Position numbers and translations under genes: made by a program. This document shows, in pieces, positions 10,984 to 22,185 of a DNA stretch of 64,000 nt. Source of the DNA: Trematomus loennbergii (lineage: Eukaryota; Chordata; Actinopteri; Perciformes; Nototheniidae); assembly GCA_012861695.1 (NCBI GenBank), contig JAAOOA010000026.1, positions 21,488,001-21,552,000 on the forward strand, read 5' to 3'. Each line of letters begins with the position of its first letter. Within the stretch, counting starts at the first letter, position 1. Below the pieces are notes generated by a model that did no database searches, was not told the DNA's origin, and worked only from the letters and a program-made list of their open reading frames with translations.

Positions 10984-11083
10984 AATCTCCACATGTCTAC
11001 CCTACTTTTATAATTTTCTAATCATAAATCCATCCAGATTTATGATTCGAAAATTATAAAAGTAGGGTAGACATGTGGAGATT
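10984..11083. repeat. Near-perfect 100-bp hairpin
   Basis: Left half (AATCTCCACATGTC..) and right half (..GACATGTGGAGATT) pair over about 46 bp each with an ~8-base loop. The right-arm copy at 13571-13650 has lost the outer part of one half, where it meets GTGACAGTGAC repeats. Confidence 0.9.
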
Positions 11084-11325
11084 ATCTAGCTTCCTGAATT
11101 ATTTTCAGCTACTCTACCTCAAAGTAATTACACGCAACACCACTGACCCTTCTTCCGAAAATACACTTTTTAGTAACTTATAACATTAATTTCTATTCCA
11201 TTAATGTATGTGCCCACAAAGTGGACATGTACTGGAATTGAATGTTCTATTTTATCCCTGCAAAGTCTGCTTTTATATTGTTTTGTGCAAAAGTTAAATT
11301 GCAGGTGATGTTCGCTCTCAGGTTG

Positions 11326-11520
11326 GAGACATTACATTACATTTCACTTGTTAGACGCTTTTATCCAAAGCGACTTACATACTCAATACTGTGGGCAATC
11401 CCCACAGGAGCAATTTGGGGTAAATGTCTTGCCCAGGGACACAACGACATGCTGACTGCAGTGGGACTCGAACTTGCTACCCCCTGATTCAAAGTTCAGC
11501 GCACTACCACTGAGCATTTA
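11326..11520 (-). mobile_element. tRNA-derived SINE (left arm)
   Basis: The minus strand has an A box (CTCAGTGGTAGTGCG-like), a B box (AAGTTCGAGTCCC) and the fish SINE tail (TAAGTCGCTTTGGATAAAAG). Mirror copy at 13131-13325 in the other arm. SINEs are transcribed by RNA polymerase III and mobilised by LINE proteins. Confidence 0.85.
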
Positions 11521-11761
11521 ACATTTAAATGTAATCGTATTTTTCACAACTATAGGTAAAGTATCACGTTGTATGAGAACAGCGTAAACATCACACAATT
11601 GAGTACACTAGTTTCTCACATGAAGGTTTTCCCACTATGTAGCCTAACCCTGACCCTAACCTCAACCCTTCACAACGTTAGTTTCAAATGTTCCACATTA
11701 AGTAACCATTTTGGCTTCGCTCCATTGTCTGCCAATACATTTTAGGATTCATTTAAATCCT

Positions 11762-11870
11762 TTTATTTACTTTTAAATCCCTAAATGGCATGGCAGGTCT
11801 CCCTTGAAAAAGAGATCGTTGATCTCAATGGGATTTTTTAACCTGGTTAAATAAAGGCTACAAACAATGG
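11762..11870 (+). repeat. LINE 3' tail-like fragment
   Basis: Contains GGCAGGTCTCCCTTGAAAAAG, GATCTCAATGGG and CCTGGTTAAATAAAGG, a 3' tail widely found in fish LINE fragments. A second copy is at 39541-39605 and the mirror copy is near 12790-12870. Confidence 0.5.
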
Positions 11871-12144
11871 CCCCACCATATCTTTCTGAGCTGACCCCTA
11901 CAGTACACGCCCAACCGCCCTCTCAGGTCAACTGATCCTGAATGTGCCCAGAACAGGTCTTGAATTGAACTATATGAATTAAAAGAAAAATGGTGCCTGT
12001 GTCATTCATCCAGCAGCTGGGCAAAAGTAAATGGAGTCTTTGGGATAACAAACCAGTGACGTCACACTCTGCTCTGCCTAGGTTGCAAAATGTAAACAAA
12101 CACACTTGTTCAGTGCCTTTTTATTTGGCATTAATCCTTAATTT
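11871..12144. other. Innermost left arm, no gene recognised
   Basis: Matches 12499-12780 inverted. Open stretches here are short and symmetric between the arms. Nothing coding is supported. Confidence 0.5.
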
Positions 12145-12498
12145 CAGTGCAGGTTTTCTTTTATAGTTGACGTTACACAGACAAAACAATGTTTAGACAT
12201 TTAAAAAGGCACAGAGAGGATTGACAAAATGCATACACCTTTTGCTCTAATATAATATAATCTCACTACCTTCACCTTATAGGTTTGTGCAGGACAAGTG
12301 TTACATGCTTTGCTTCAGCCTGTAGTGTCTATTCAGAGTCTCTTATTTTGAGTAAATAATGGCCATGATGCAATGTCTATGTCTCTTTCTTGCACGTCTC
12401 ACGCAACAGATGCACTCTAAATGTAATGTATGCAGCTGTCTACACGGGTTCCTGGCAGGCTTGCATTTTACAGGCATAACTGTCAAGCTTTCAGTCTT
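12145..12498. other. Spacer at the centre of the inverted repeat
   Basis: About 354 bp of non-palindromic sequence joins the two arms, directly after the last matching bases (..TTAATTT / AAATTAA..). I see no ORF, TIR or known repeat in it. It is the most likely position of the original inversion junction. Confidence 0.7.
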
Positions 12499-13130
12499 AA
12501 ATTAAGGATTAATGCCAAATAAAAAGGCACTGAACAAGTGTGTTTGTTTACATTTTGCAACCTAGGCAGAGCAGAGTGTGACGTCACTGGTTTGTTATCC
12601 CAAAGACTCCATTTACTTTTGCCCAGCTGCTGGGATGAATGACACAGGCACCATTTTTCTTTTAATTCATATAGTTCAATTCAAGACCTGGTTCTGGGCA
12701 CATTCAGGATCAGTTGACCTGAGAGGGCGGTTGGGCGTGTACTGTAGGGGTGTAGCAGCTCAGAAAGATATGGTGGGGCCATTGTTTGTAGCCTTTATTT
12801 AACCAGGTTAAAAAATCCCATTGAGATCAACGATCTCTTTTTCAAGGGAGACCTGCTATGCCATTTAGGGATTTAAAAGTAAATAAAAGGATTTGTAAAT
12901 GAATCCTAAAATGTATTGGCAGACAATGGAGCGAAGCCAAAATGGTTACTTAATGTGGAACATTTGAAACTAACGTTGTGAAGGGTTGAGGTTAGGGTCA
13001 GGGTTAGGCTACATAGTGGGAAAACCTTCATGTGAGAAACTAGTGTACTCAATTGTGTGATGTTTACGCTGTTCTCACACAACGTTGATACTTTACCTAT
13101 AGTTGTGAAAAATACGATTACATTTAAATG

Positions 13131-13325
13131 TTAAATGCTCAGTGGATAGTGCGCTGAACTTTGAATCAGGGGGTAGCAAGTTCGAGTCCCACTGCAGTCA
13201 GCATGTCGTTGTGTCCCTGGGCAAGACACTTTACCCCAAATTGCTCCTGTGGGGATTGCACACAGTATTGAGTATGTAAGTCGCTTTGGATAAAAGCGTC
13301 TAACAAGTGAAATGTAATGTAATGT
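13131..13325 (+). mobile_element. tRNA-derived SINE (right arm)
   Basis: Plus-strand A box (GCTCAGTGGATAGTGCG, 13138 on), B box (AAGTTCGAGTCCC, about 13178-13190) and the tail TAAGTCGCTTTGGATAAAAG ending in ATGTAATGTAATG. It is the inverted counterpart of 11326-11520, so it was present before the inverted duplication. Confidence 0.87.
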
Positions 13326-14870
13326 CTCCAACCTGAGAGCGAACATCACCTGCAATTTAACTTTTGCACAAAACAATATAAAAGCAGACTTTGCAGGGAT
13401 AAAATAGAACATTCAATTCCAGTACATGTCCACTTTGTGGGCACATACATTAATGGAATAGAAATTAATGTTATAAGTTACTAAAAAGTGTATTTTCGGA
13501 AGAAGGGTCAGTGGTGTTGCGTGTAATTACTTTGAGGTAGAGTAGCTGAAAATAATTCAGGAAGCTAGATAATCTCCACATGTCTACCCTACTTTTATAA
13601 TTTTCGAATCATAAATCTGGATGGATTTATGATTCGAAAATTATAAAAGTGACTGTGACAGTGACAGTGACTACCCAATCCGCATCTGATCCGCATTGCG
13701 CATGTGTGAGATGGTCCGCCATATTGGACAACTCCCTACGGCAACTCAAATAGGACATTTGACGTCTAGACGGCTGCCCGATTTGCATTGTGCATGTGCG
13801 AGTCATAAACGTCTCAAATATCTATACAAAAATCTTTTATGTAATTGTATTTCATTTGAAATAAAATGAAGGACATTCACAGTTGTAATGTAATTAGATA
13901 TCAATTATTAATGCCATACATTTTTGCATACATTCACAATCATTTATCTCTCTCGTTCAGATTAATATTGTCGTTTTTTTTGTGTTTTCTTTCTCTGCTT
14001 TGTCAAACGCCACTGTGTCAAGTGTCCTATTTGAGTTTCCGTATGTAGTTGTCAAATATGGCGGACCATCTCGCACATGCGCAATGCGGATTGGGTAGGG
14101 ATGCGGATTGGGTAGTCACAGCCACTATTTCAAGGATACTACGTCATTGAGTCCCGCCGAAGGACTGTTCCAATGTCCAGTATGCTTGGACTTCTGCCGA
14201 GGCCGGCGTACTTTGTTGCGGGAAATTTCGAAGCTACACATGTGTAGCCTCCGCGGTCTTAAAATCCCCACAATGCTTTGCGTATGGACCAATTTTCCAA
14301 ATCTTTGGCGGAAAATGTAAGACGGTGCCTCTCATATGACGCACACCTGCACACACTTGCTAGCCTGTTCCATTCTTCGTTCTCCGAATGCCAGGAAGGA
14401 TTCTTGCCTAGCCTCTGATGGACCTGACTCGGAAGACAAGGAAGCGTCCTCGACATTGAGAAACACCCACTGCTTTAGTAAATAATGTCATTTTAAAGTT
14501 CCGGGGTTGTGTCAAATTATGCACCCCCACCGTGAAATGCACCCCGTGTCACGCGCATTTCTAAATGAAATGTTTAGACCTGCTTAAAACGAAAAGTAAA
14601 CGTCCAGGTTTTTTTAATGGTAATTTTCAGACTGTGAGTCGTTTAGTGGTAGCTCATATAGTCTTGATTCTTGTGGTTAAACTTTTCGCTTCGTATTTTG
14701 ATGGTAGTGGTGTCGAATCCTGGATTTTGCATTCATTCACATAAATTGTGACGTCCTGTTTGTATACACGTGCTTTAAAATGTATTGTTTAATTTTACAT
14801 ATTTGTCATATGATAATCAAATATATGTTTACAAATGTTACATAGTCTTTGTCAGCATATGTTTGCCACG

Positions 14871-15181
14871 TTATGCACCCCTTGCTATCTTATTTAATAA
14901 AAGTGTCACATTCATGAAACGTGCTCCATTTATTTGTACTAGTCCTACAACTATACCCTCAAAAATGCTTGAGGGTGGGATTAATAGAAACATCTTTTTT
15001 GGGGGGGTGCTTTTTACGACAGGCCTGGTTGCCACGATATGCACCCCCTTGTCATCTCTGACAATAAACGTGTCACATACATGAAACTTGCTCCATTTCT
15101 TGGTGCTAGTCCTACAACTATACCCTCAAAACTGCTTGAGGGTGGGATTAATAAAAGCATATTTTTTGGGGGGGTGCATTG
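14871..15181. repeat. Two diverged tandem units (right arm)
   Basis: Both units run from GCCACG(T/A)TATGCACCCC to TTTTTTGGGGGGGTGC and share ACTATACCCTCAAAA. They differ at many positions. The left arm retains only one unit (9595-9740). Confidence 0.75.
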
Positions 15182-15269
15182 CCGAAAACCATTTCCGGGT
15201 CACTACCGGACGACCGAGGATTCGAGGAGTCGAGGAGGGGAAATTAGAAAAATAAGAAAGGCCCTCAGA

Positions 15270-15990
15270 GTCGGCTTCTTCTTCTTCTTCTTCTCTCAGT
15301 TTTTGGGGGATTGCAAACCATTTTAAGGTGCATACCGCCACCTACTGTACAAGAGTGTGAATCACCACATCATCCTATCACCACTTTTGGAAATACCACT
15401 TTATTTACGTTGTTTTAAATTCTTCCAATCAATCCTGTTTCACTCAAATACTTAAGAATGGCCTTCCTGTTAGCTCTTACCCCCTCACCTTCTGTTCTCA
15501 GTATCCCCATCAGGCTCCACTCCCTTCCTGCCTCTCTGACCCTGTCTCTTAGTTGTTCCCTCTCTGTTTTGTACATGTTGCAGTGTAATATGATGTGTTC
15601 CACATTTTCTTTCACTCCACCCCCTGCATTCTTCAATTTCGCTTTTCCCCATTATAAACATTGTGCTGTTTAATCCTGTATGATCCAGTCTGAGTCTAGT
15701 GATGATGATCTCCTCCCGTCTGTTCCTTTCTGTATAGATCTTTATTATGACTGATTTCTGTAACCTGTGGTATCTCTCCCTTTCTGATCTTCCTCCCACC
15801 TTTTCTGCCATATTTACATACCCTTCTTCTTAATTATTGCTTTTCCTTCTCCTTTTCCAAGTTAAACTGGTATTGCTATTTCCTTCTGTAACGCATCTTT
15901 TGCTAACTTATCAGCATGCTCATTCCCTTGAACCCCCTCATGTGCATGGGCCCGGCTAAAATAACTGGATCGCCTAGGCAGGTGGCATAA
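15270..15990 (-). mobile_element. 3' end of I-clade-type LINE (right-arm copy)
   Basis: Mirror of 8800-9498. The minus-strand C-terminal frame at 15415-15720 retains HIILHCNMYKTEREQL but has lost one Cys-motif residue through a small deletion. It therefore drifted independently after the duplication. Confidence 0.7.
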
Positions 15991-16412
15991 ATGTTAAATT
16001 ATCCAGTTCAACTGTCATCCACATATTAAGGATTCAAAACAGCAATGTGTAAGATATGGCTAGTAATTGACTATTTCAACAGAATGTGAAGAGGTTACAG
16101 TCTTGAGGCCATGTCCAATATGTTTATGTTTTGTTTGATTAAATCTACTGAAATGATTATTCAATGACTAAATTATTCTTAATTACTGTCATTACATCAT
16201 GGGTTTGCATTGCAATATTAGAACGCATAAAACCCAACTTTATTTCTTCTAAGTTTCGGGTGTTCATTGTTTAGAAGTCCGCTGTGTTTCATCCAAGCTT
16301 CCACTTTGTGCTCCGATAATGCTGAAAGTATCTGTTGTATGCTTTACCTGCTGTAACAAAAGTGTAATTCACTATATATTAACTCTTTTTATTGGGTTCA
16401 TTTAATTGGGTT

Positions 16413-16572
16413 AAGTACATTGTCAGAATAAGTGAGAAATTGATTTAACTTCTGTTAGACAGCTATCATACTGAATACATATTTACTGTGAATGTATGCA
16501 AACATGTATGGCATATAGCTGTCTAACAGAAGTTAAATCAATTTCTCACTTATTCTGACAATGTACTTAACC
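16413..16572. repeat. Hairpin-forming inverted repeat (right arm)
   Basis: Counterpart of 8201-8366 with the same arm sequences (GAAATTGATTTAACTTCTG and its complement) and a similar loop. Confidence 0.85.
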
Positions 16573-17377
16573 CCAAATAAAAGAACCCAATAAAAAGAGT
16601 TATTAAATAATAGTGAAGTCACGTTGTAATAACAATAACTAATCTCTCTCGGTTTTTTAGGTTTCTTTTTGTGCTTTGCCAAACGCCACTGTGTCAAATG
16701 TCCTAGTTGGGTTGCCGTACGGAGTTGTCCAATATGGGGACCATCTCGCACATGCGCACTGCAGATAGGGCAGGGATTCAGATCGGGTAGTCACCAAGCC
16801 CCCAGGAAGTGCGCCGGACTCAGATGAAAATATTCGTGCTGGCCAAACGGCGGTACTACACTTCCTTTTGGTTGCCAGGCCCGGAAACACTTTTTCCCAT
16901 TGACTTACATGGGGAAAGAGAGGTCTGTAAATCGTTGGATAATTTTTTTAACTAAAAAACTACCCAGTATGAACACTTGTATAGCCCTTATTAAAAACAT
17001 TCGTTCCTCAAGTTGTAAAAATGTGCTAATAACGTTATTCTGTGAGTTATTTCCTTCTGCATTATGAACGCGCATCTAACCCACGGGACCGCGCCGCCCG
17101 GCACGTTCATGTTACGTGTTCAGTAGGCTACTACATGCGTTTTACCTTTACCATGGATGCACAATAAGAACGGACCCATATCGCCTTACTGCCAGCCACG
17201 GAGCTGTAATAATGGATATATTGCACATGTTTGCTGTAATTCATCATTTGTAAAATATACTACATGGGCTGTATGATTAAATCTTGTACCGTACATTTTT
17301 TATTAAATAAAGTTAATATTACCGACGTAGATTAACGTCCCTGTAGCTTCTTATTGCACTAGAAGCTTATTGCACTG

Positions 17378-17379
<2 letters not shown>

Positions 17380-17411
<32 letters not shown>

Positions 17412-17428
17412 CGTATATATATATGTAA

Positions 17429-17476
<48 letters not shown>

Positions 17477-17512
17477 CATACATATGCATATATATATATA
17501 TACAGTGCAATA
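17380..17512. repeat. TA-rich microsatellite (right arm)
   Basis: Mirror of 2613-2766. Length and interruptions differ, as expected for independent slippage. Confidence 0.88.
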
Positions 17513-17641
17513 ATTATTTCATGCTAAATGAAGCTCTGTTGCTTGGATATCACTAGATCCTGTTACAGCGTAATATAAAAGTACAACGATTGATGTGTAA
17601 ATTAGCATAATTACTAGCTAACCGCTAGCTGCTAACTGCCG

Positions 17642-18925
17642 CTGTCAGTACCATATGTGTTCGCCCTACCATATTGTTCGGGGTCCGTCGCTTACCAATG
17701 ACGTCACCAATTGTGATTGGCTGTACGGTAATCGTAGTAATCAGCAGCGAACCGCTTCAACACGTGTATTTCGGTGTATTCACGGCATTCATTTTGTTAT
17801 TCTACAGTATTGTTGTTTTATAGTTATTTGTTAATGTAACCCAATTTGTGTTCTTTGAAATTGAAAAGGATATTGCATTGTGTTTGTATATGTATATGTT
17901 TTAAGTGTAATTTGGCTTGGCTTCCTATTTATGGACATGCTTTTATTTTGAAGGAGAGTTAGCGCAGTTGACAGGAAGTTGTTGTTGCTTTGGAAACAAC
18001 GTGACAGAGATTAACGGAGAAAAGTAATATCTTCATTAAAGACGGAGAAAGTAAACGATAACGTTTATGGTTAAGTGTTAGCACCCCCCGAAGAGGCACA
18101 AGCTCTTACGTTGATATTGGAGATTTCAATAAATTCAATTTGAAAAAAAAAACGGGGAAAAAACAAACAAAACGAATATCAGTATAACGAAATTGAAACC
18201 CGAATAGTACTCCAACGAACGAATATTCGGATATTCCGAATAATATAATAAAGTTATAGTAAATAATAACAAATTCCAGTGTTAGAATTCCATAATTCCA
18301 TATTCATAAATAAAATGATATGCAAATAACATTTTCTTGGCTGTGGACTTGTAGGCTACTCTACATAATTATGTTGAGCTCATGGTAATCTAATTCAATA
18401 AACAATAACTGCAATGAACAGATAGCATTTTCTGACTCGTAAAATGATTGGATATGGTGTAATTTGGTAAATGATTCTGTGTTGAAAAATGTATATCTTT
18501 AAAAACTGCGTTGGTGTATTAGGCGGGCCATACTATTTTTTCTTGTAAATCGATCGAGAGTGTTCAAATAACGTATTTTGGTGTGTAGAACACAAATCTA
18601 TTTAGATGCTTTTATTTTGAAGTTGTTGCTATGGAAACAACATGACGGAGAAAAAAGTAATATCTTCTACATATATCGGACAAAGTAAAGAATGTTGTAT
18701 CGGGGTTGTTCGGGGGTGCTATTGAAATGTTAGCACCCCCGAAGAGGCTCAAGCTCTTACGTTGAGTCTGGAGTTTCAATACATTCGGAATTTGACCGTG
18801 TAAAATGTCCTCTTGGGTTACCGTACAGCCAATGCGTGACGTCATTGGTAAGCGTAACGGACCCCGAACACATCTGGTAGGCCGAACACATATGGTACCT
18901 ACACCCATATTTATCTATGCCTACA
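17642..18925. mobile_element. Right-arm-specific 1.28-kb DNA element
   Basis: The left arm (about 2463-2470) is continuous where this element sits. CCG flanks it on both sides (17639-17641 and 18926-18928). Long subterminal inverted repeats start GTACCATATGTGTTCG and end CGAACACATATGGTAC, with TTACCAATGACGTCA inside both. Two internal direct copies (17938-18140 and 18600-18790) share AGCACCCCC and CAAGCTCTTACGTTGA. No transposase frame is seen. The class is uncertain; the 3-bp duplication suggests a Harbinger-like element. Confidence 0.72.
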
Positions 18926-19229
18926 CCGCCTCGTTAATATCAAATCTATCATAACAAACCATTACCATGCTGTCATGAACGTGCGGTGCTGTTACGTGTA
19001 CGCAAATTGACGTGGTGGATGTGAACGAGCATTTTGGGGGGCATGGTTAAAGTTGCGCATGCGCTATGAGCGTACATACGGGTACTTCTCAGGCATGCCG
19101 GGTAATCTGTGACGTTTCGCTCTATCAAAAGTTGGGCCATTTTATCATCATGCGCGAATGAGCAACTCTCATAGGAATGAATGAGGCCCCGCCTCCCACG
19201 CTGTATCCAGTTCTTATTATACATCCATG

Positions 19230-19523
19230 GTAGTTAGTTACACTGGTTCCAGGTGGCGTCTCGTCGCTACGGTTTCTCTCTCTCTGTGTTCCTGAAAAAG
19301 CGTGTGTGAGCTCCAGCACTACTGATCCATCATCTGTGTGTTTGGATAAACCTCCGAATGGACTGTGTGCTCTTTTTTTCTGGAGCGTTTACCTCGGACT
19401 ATAGGAGCTAGCTTAGCATGCTAGCTGGAAACACGTTGGCAACTCTAGTCAGATTGAGAGTTTGATGGAGAGAAAGAAACAGTGTGTTTAACGGAGTTTG
19501 CAGGAAAAGGTGATTTAGTAAAC
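19230..19523 (+). promoter_or_regulatory. 5' UTR/promoter-side flank of E1b
   Basis: Conserved with the flanks of E1a, E1c and E1d: GGTGGCGTCTCGTCGCTACGG, TGAGCTCCAGCACTACTGAT, CTCGGACTATAGGAGC and GCATGCTAGCTGG. No clear TATA box. It lies directly before the ATG at 19524. Confidence 0.45.
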
Positions 19524-19708
19524 ATGAGTAAAATCCAAATGCTGCTGTCGTTAAGAAGCAGCGACTCACTACTGAAGAGATATTTGCTCTGTTTGAAAAA
19601 ACGATAGCAGAGTACGAGGAGGAGCTGTCTCGTTCAAAAGAGGAGAACAAGAGACTCCAGAAACTACTGGACGCTGTTTACAGCCTCAGCTTCGGATACA
19701 CAGAGCAG
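19524..19708 (+). pseudogene. C2H2 ZNF first exon (copy E1b), frameshifted
   Basis: ATG at 19524 opens MSKIQMLLS, as in the other first-exon copies. One base is missing near 19552 relative to E1a, so the frame shifts, and a second base is missing near 19676. The EEIFALFEKTIAEYEEEL segment is encoded in another frame at 19575-19635. The donor GCAG|GT at 19708/19709 is intact and in the right place. The nearest second exon on this strand is ZNF1 at 24733, about 5.0 kb downstream, with two hAT elements in the presumed intron. Translation from this ATG would not yield the family leader. Confidence 0.75.
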
Positions 19709-19732
19709 GTCTGTTCCCTTTTCTCTTAAACC

Positions 19733-20110
19733 AGGGGTGTCCAAACTAGGGCCCGGGGGCCGGCCCTCAGCTAATTCAAAAAGTATAATGAAATATGGCC
19801 CACAAATGAAACTTGTGCTTTTCTCATATTGTACTTCTAAAATATATATGTACAACTATATTACACACTAGTTCAGTCAATTCATGTTGATAACATTTTC
19901 AACAAATCTTAGTTGACAAAAAAAATCCTATTAACTTATTTACATAACAAGCTTGAAATAGACCTTTCATGTTATTATAATCACTCTGAGACTTCTGTTT
20001 TTAAGGGATGAGCTGCCAACAAGATACATGAACTATAGAGAGCTGTGATGTAGGCTGTTTTTTTCTTAAAGCATATGTAATGTATCAAGCCTAATTTACC
20101 TACATTTTGC
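19733..20110 (+). mobile_element. hAT terminus fragment next to ZNF exon 1 (right arm)
   Basis: Begins CAGGGGTGTCCAAACTAGGG 24 bp past the E1b donor. It is the mirror of 570-954. The distal end merges with another repeat (AAAGGTAGGGTAGGTAAG) so the right limit is approximate. Confidence 0.65.
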
Positions 20111-21291
20111 TAATTTCTAACTTAAAGGTAGGGTAGGTAAGTTTGAGAAACCGGCTCGAGATACACTTTTTGTTATATTCCCAATAGCAATGAATATCTT
20201 AAAGGGGACTTATCATGCAAAATGCACTTTGTGATGTCTTTTATACATACATATGTGTCCCCGGTGCGCCTGGGAACTCACGCAGCGTCATAAATAAAAC
20301 CTCTCTCTTTTCCTCCGTACCCAAATCTTTTAAAAACGGGTGTACAACGAGCGGATACAGATTCCATCCACTGTGACGTAATAGCGGCGGCGGACCCACA
20401 GCAAGTTGCTATCAGAAACAATGCCTGACGTGTTTTGGACGTCTTTGTTTACATTAGCAAGCCTCGCTAACACTCAGAGCTAACCTGTACTGTAGAGCAC
20501 ATGTGTTTTAAAAAGCAGGAATAAAAAAAGAACTCACCTTGTGATAAACCTGCAAGAGAAAAAGCATTTGAGCTCCATACTATTTCAGAAAAATCCTTGA
20601 CGTGGTTTAAACAGGATGGCGTTTTATCACAACTGAATTTAACTTTATCTCCGGTAGAATTCTGATCAGGCATTAGCTCTGCCTCTTCTTCTTTCTTTTT
20701 CAAGCTAAGGACCCAAAATATGCGTTTCTCTAACAGGGCTTCAAAAGAGGGGTTTGAGCAGTATGAGGGATGGCTACAATGGGTGAAATGTTTGGTATTT
20801 TGAAAAAAAAAACTGTGTCCGTGACGTCACCCATAGGATTCTGCAGAGTTGCCGAGAAGCCCTTAGTAGGCGGAGTCGGCCACTAACGGCTCGACAGTGA
20901 CGTCAGAGTCTAACTCCCGCCTACTGCCTCCGAACTGGAAGAAACAGAGCTAGCTCAGGCTAAGAAGCTAAGCTAACATGAAATACATGCATACCAAGTT
21001 ACTGCGTGGCACTTGTTAAAACAGTGTAGTTCCCCTATATAACAACGTTACATTCATAATCAAACGAGACTATCTGCAAGAGAATTAGCTATTTTTTGTT
21101 ATTCTTAATGCTTGTCATCACGTTAATAAAAAAAGAAGTACCGATACATAGCAGAACAATTGTGGCGATGTTCAGCTTAATAAGCCTTGTTCAACATAAT
21201 TTATTTAGCTAATACTACAGGGCTGCAGGCGAACCAAGTCCGCGTTTTGCTGCTTTCCTTGATCTCCAGTTATAACGCCGGACTCCACCGC
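20111..21291. other. Intron-like, repeat-rich, no gene
   Basis: Holds a TTAA-element terminus (TTAAAGGGGACTTATCATGC at about 20198) and, past 20707, sequence outside the inverted repeat. The phrase GTTTGGTATTTTGAAAAAAA at about 20790 recurs at 24270 near ZNF1. No coding sequence is supported. Confidence 0.45.
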
Positions 21292-21398
21292 CCGGAGCTA
21301 ACGGAGCCGCAGGGGGCTCCGGGACGCCGGCTGGAGCGGACGCCGGCTGGAGCTGGACGCCGGCTGGAGCTAGCCCCCTGCGGCTCCGTTAGCTCCGG
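21292..21398. repeat. GC-rich hairpin with 3x 16-bp tandem loop
   Basis: The arms (CCGGAGCTAACGGAGCCGC.. and its complement ending at 21398) pair over about 26 bp. The interior is three copies of GACGCCGGCTGGAGC. It is isolated in AT-rich sequence and its origin is unknown. Confidence 0.88.
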
Positions 21399-21511
21399 CG
21401 GCCACCACTGGGATAATTGGGTCTTTTAACATTTGCTCCAGTTTAGCATTATGGGCTTCAAGCCATATACTATAAAAGTCTTACCCAAGGCTGAATCATA
21501 AAACTAAACTG

Positions 21512-21545
<34 letters not shown>

Positions 21546-21900
21546 AGGGCTGTCAAGTTAACGCGTTAATAACGCGCTAACGCAAAAAAAAATTAACGCC
21601 ACTAATTATTTTAACGCGATTAACGCATGTGTATTTTTTGTCCTCGGCCGCCGTAGTTTCAGAGCGCATCGAGTGTAAAATACCATCTACAAGCTGATGC
21701 TGACAGCCCCGCTCCTGCTGCCCGCTTGTGGCAGACCACACTTCCACGCTCACTGGCAGGCCCGGACTGGCCATCGGGAGGACCGGGAGGGAGTGTGTAT
21801 GTGTGGCGCGACTCGCGCGAGCGAGGCACACCTTACATGTTGTTGTTGTTAGCATCTGGTGCTAGCTAGCTGCGCTAACGGATATAAGGAGCTGTTTCAA

Positions 21901-22085
21901 TGACATTTCGCCGACAACTGCGCCGAGCACTTGACTTTATGCAGGTAGCCAGACAGTGGGACATTGTACGAAAAGTCAGCACACTCAGCACGGATAGTAC
22001 GCGCAACATGATTGCAGCGTCCAGGCAGCTCCCATTCGAGCATATATGCCTTGAGCTGCACATAGCTCCAACGATCCATCACAGT
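21901..22085 (+). pseudogene. Fragment of ZBED-like hAT transposase
   Basis: Translates to HFADNCAEH and, after a frame change, QVARQWDIV.KVST and STRNMIAASRQLPFEH. This corresponds closely to the middle of the transposase at 22730-24130 on the other strand. It ends at the CA microsatellite. It is a broken duplicate segment and not a gene. Confidence 0.85.
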
Positions 22086-22086
22086 G

Positions 22087-22087
<1 letters not shown>

Positions 22088-22179
<92 letters not shown>
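22088..22179 (+). repeat. CA microsatellite
   Basis: About 90 bp of (CA)n with one AACA interruption, at the edge of the truncated transposase fragment. Confidence 0.97.

Positions 22180-22185
<6 letters not shown>

Larger units (their letters stand above)
1..12144. repeat. Left arm of a giant imperfect inverted repeat
   Basis: The reverse complement of this arm recurs at 12499-20707. Anchors: 1-60 matches 20645-20706, the ZNF exon 1 at 978-1149 matches 19524-19708, the LINE tail at 8800-9500 matches 15270-15990, and the inner end 12100-12144 matches 12499-12545. The left arm is longer mainly because of an L2 LINE and a MITE that the right arm lacks. The outer boundary may extend left of the window. 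Confidence 0.93.
12499..20707. repeat. Right arm of the giant inverted repeat
   Basis: Reverse-complement partner of 1-12144. By eye the match runs almost continuously except at insertions. Homology stops at about 20707, where the sequence changes to hAT-containing intron. The arm has its own 1.28-kb insertion at 17642-18925 and a two-unit repeat (14871-15181) where the left arm has one unit. Confidence 0.93.

Noticed and set aside
11650..11680. Telomere-like CCCTAAC/CCTAACCT text
   Set aside because: Only two or three imperfect units occur, mirrored at 12990-13010; too short to be an interstitial telomere array.
13138..13200. tRNA gene at the A/B-box sequence
   Set aside because: The A and B boxes are followed by a SINE body and tail, and the same unit occurs at 11326 and 43624, so it is a SINE.
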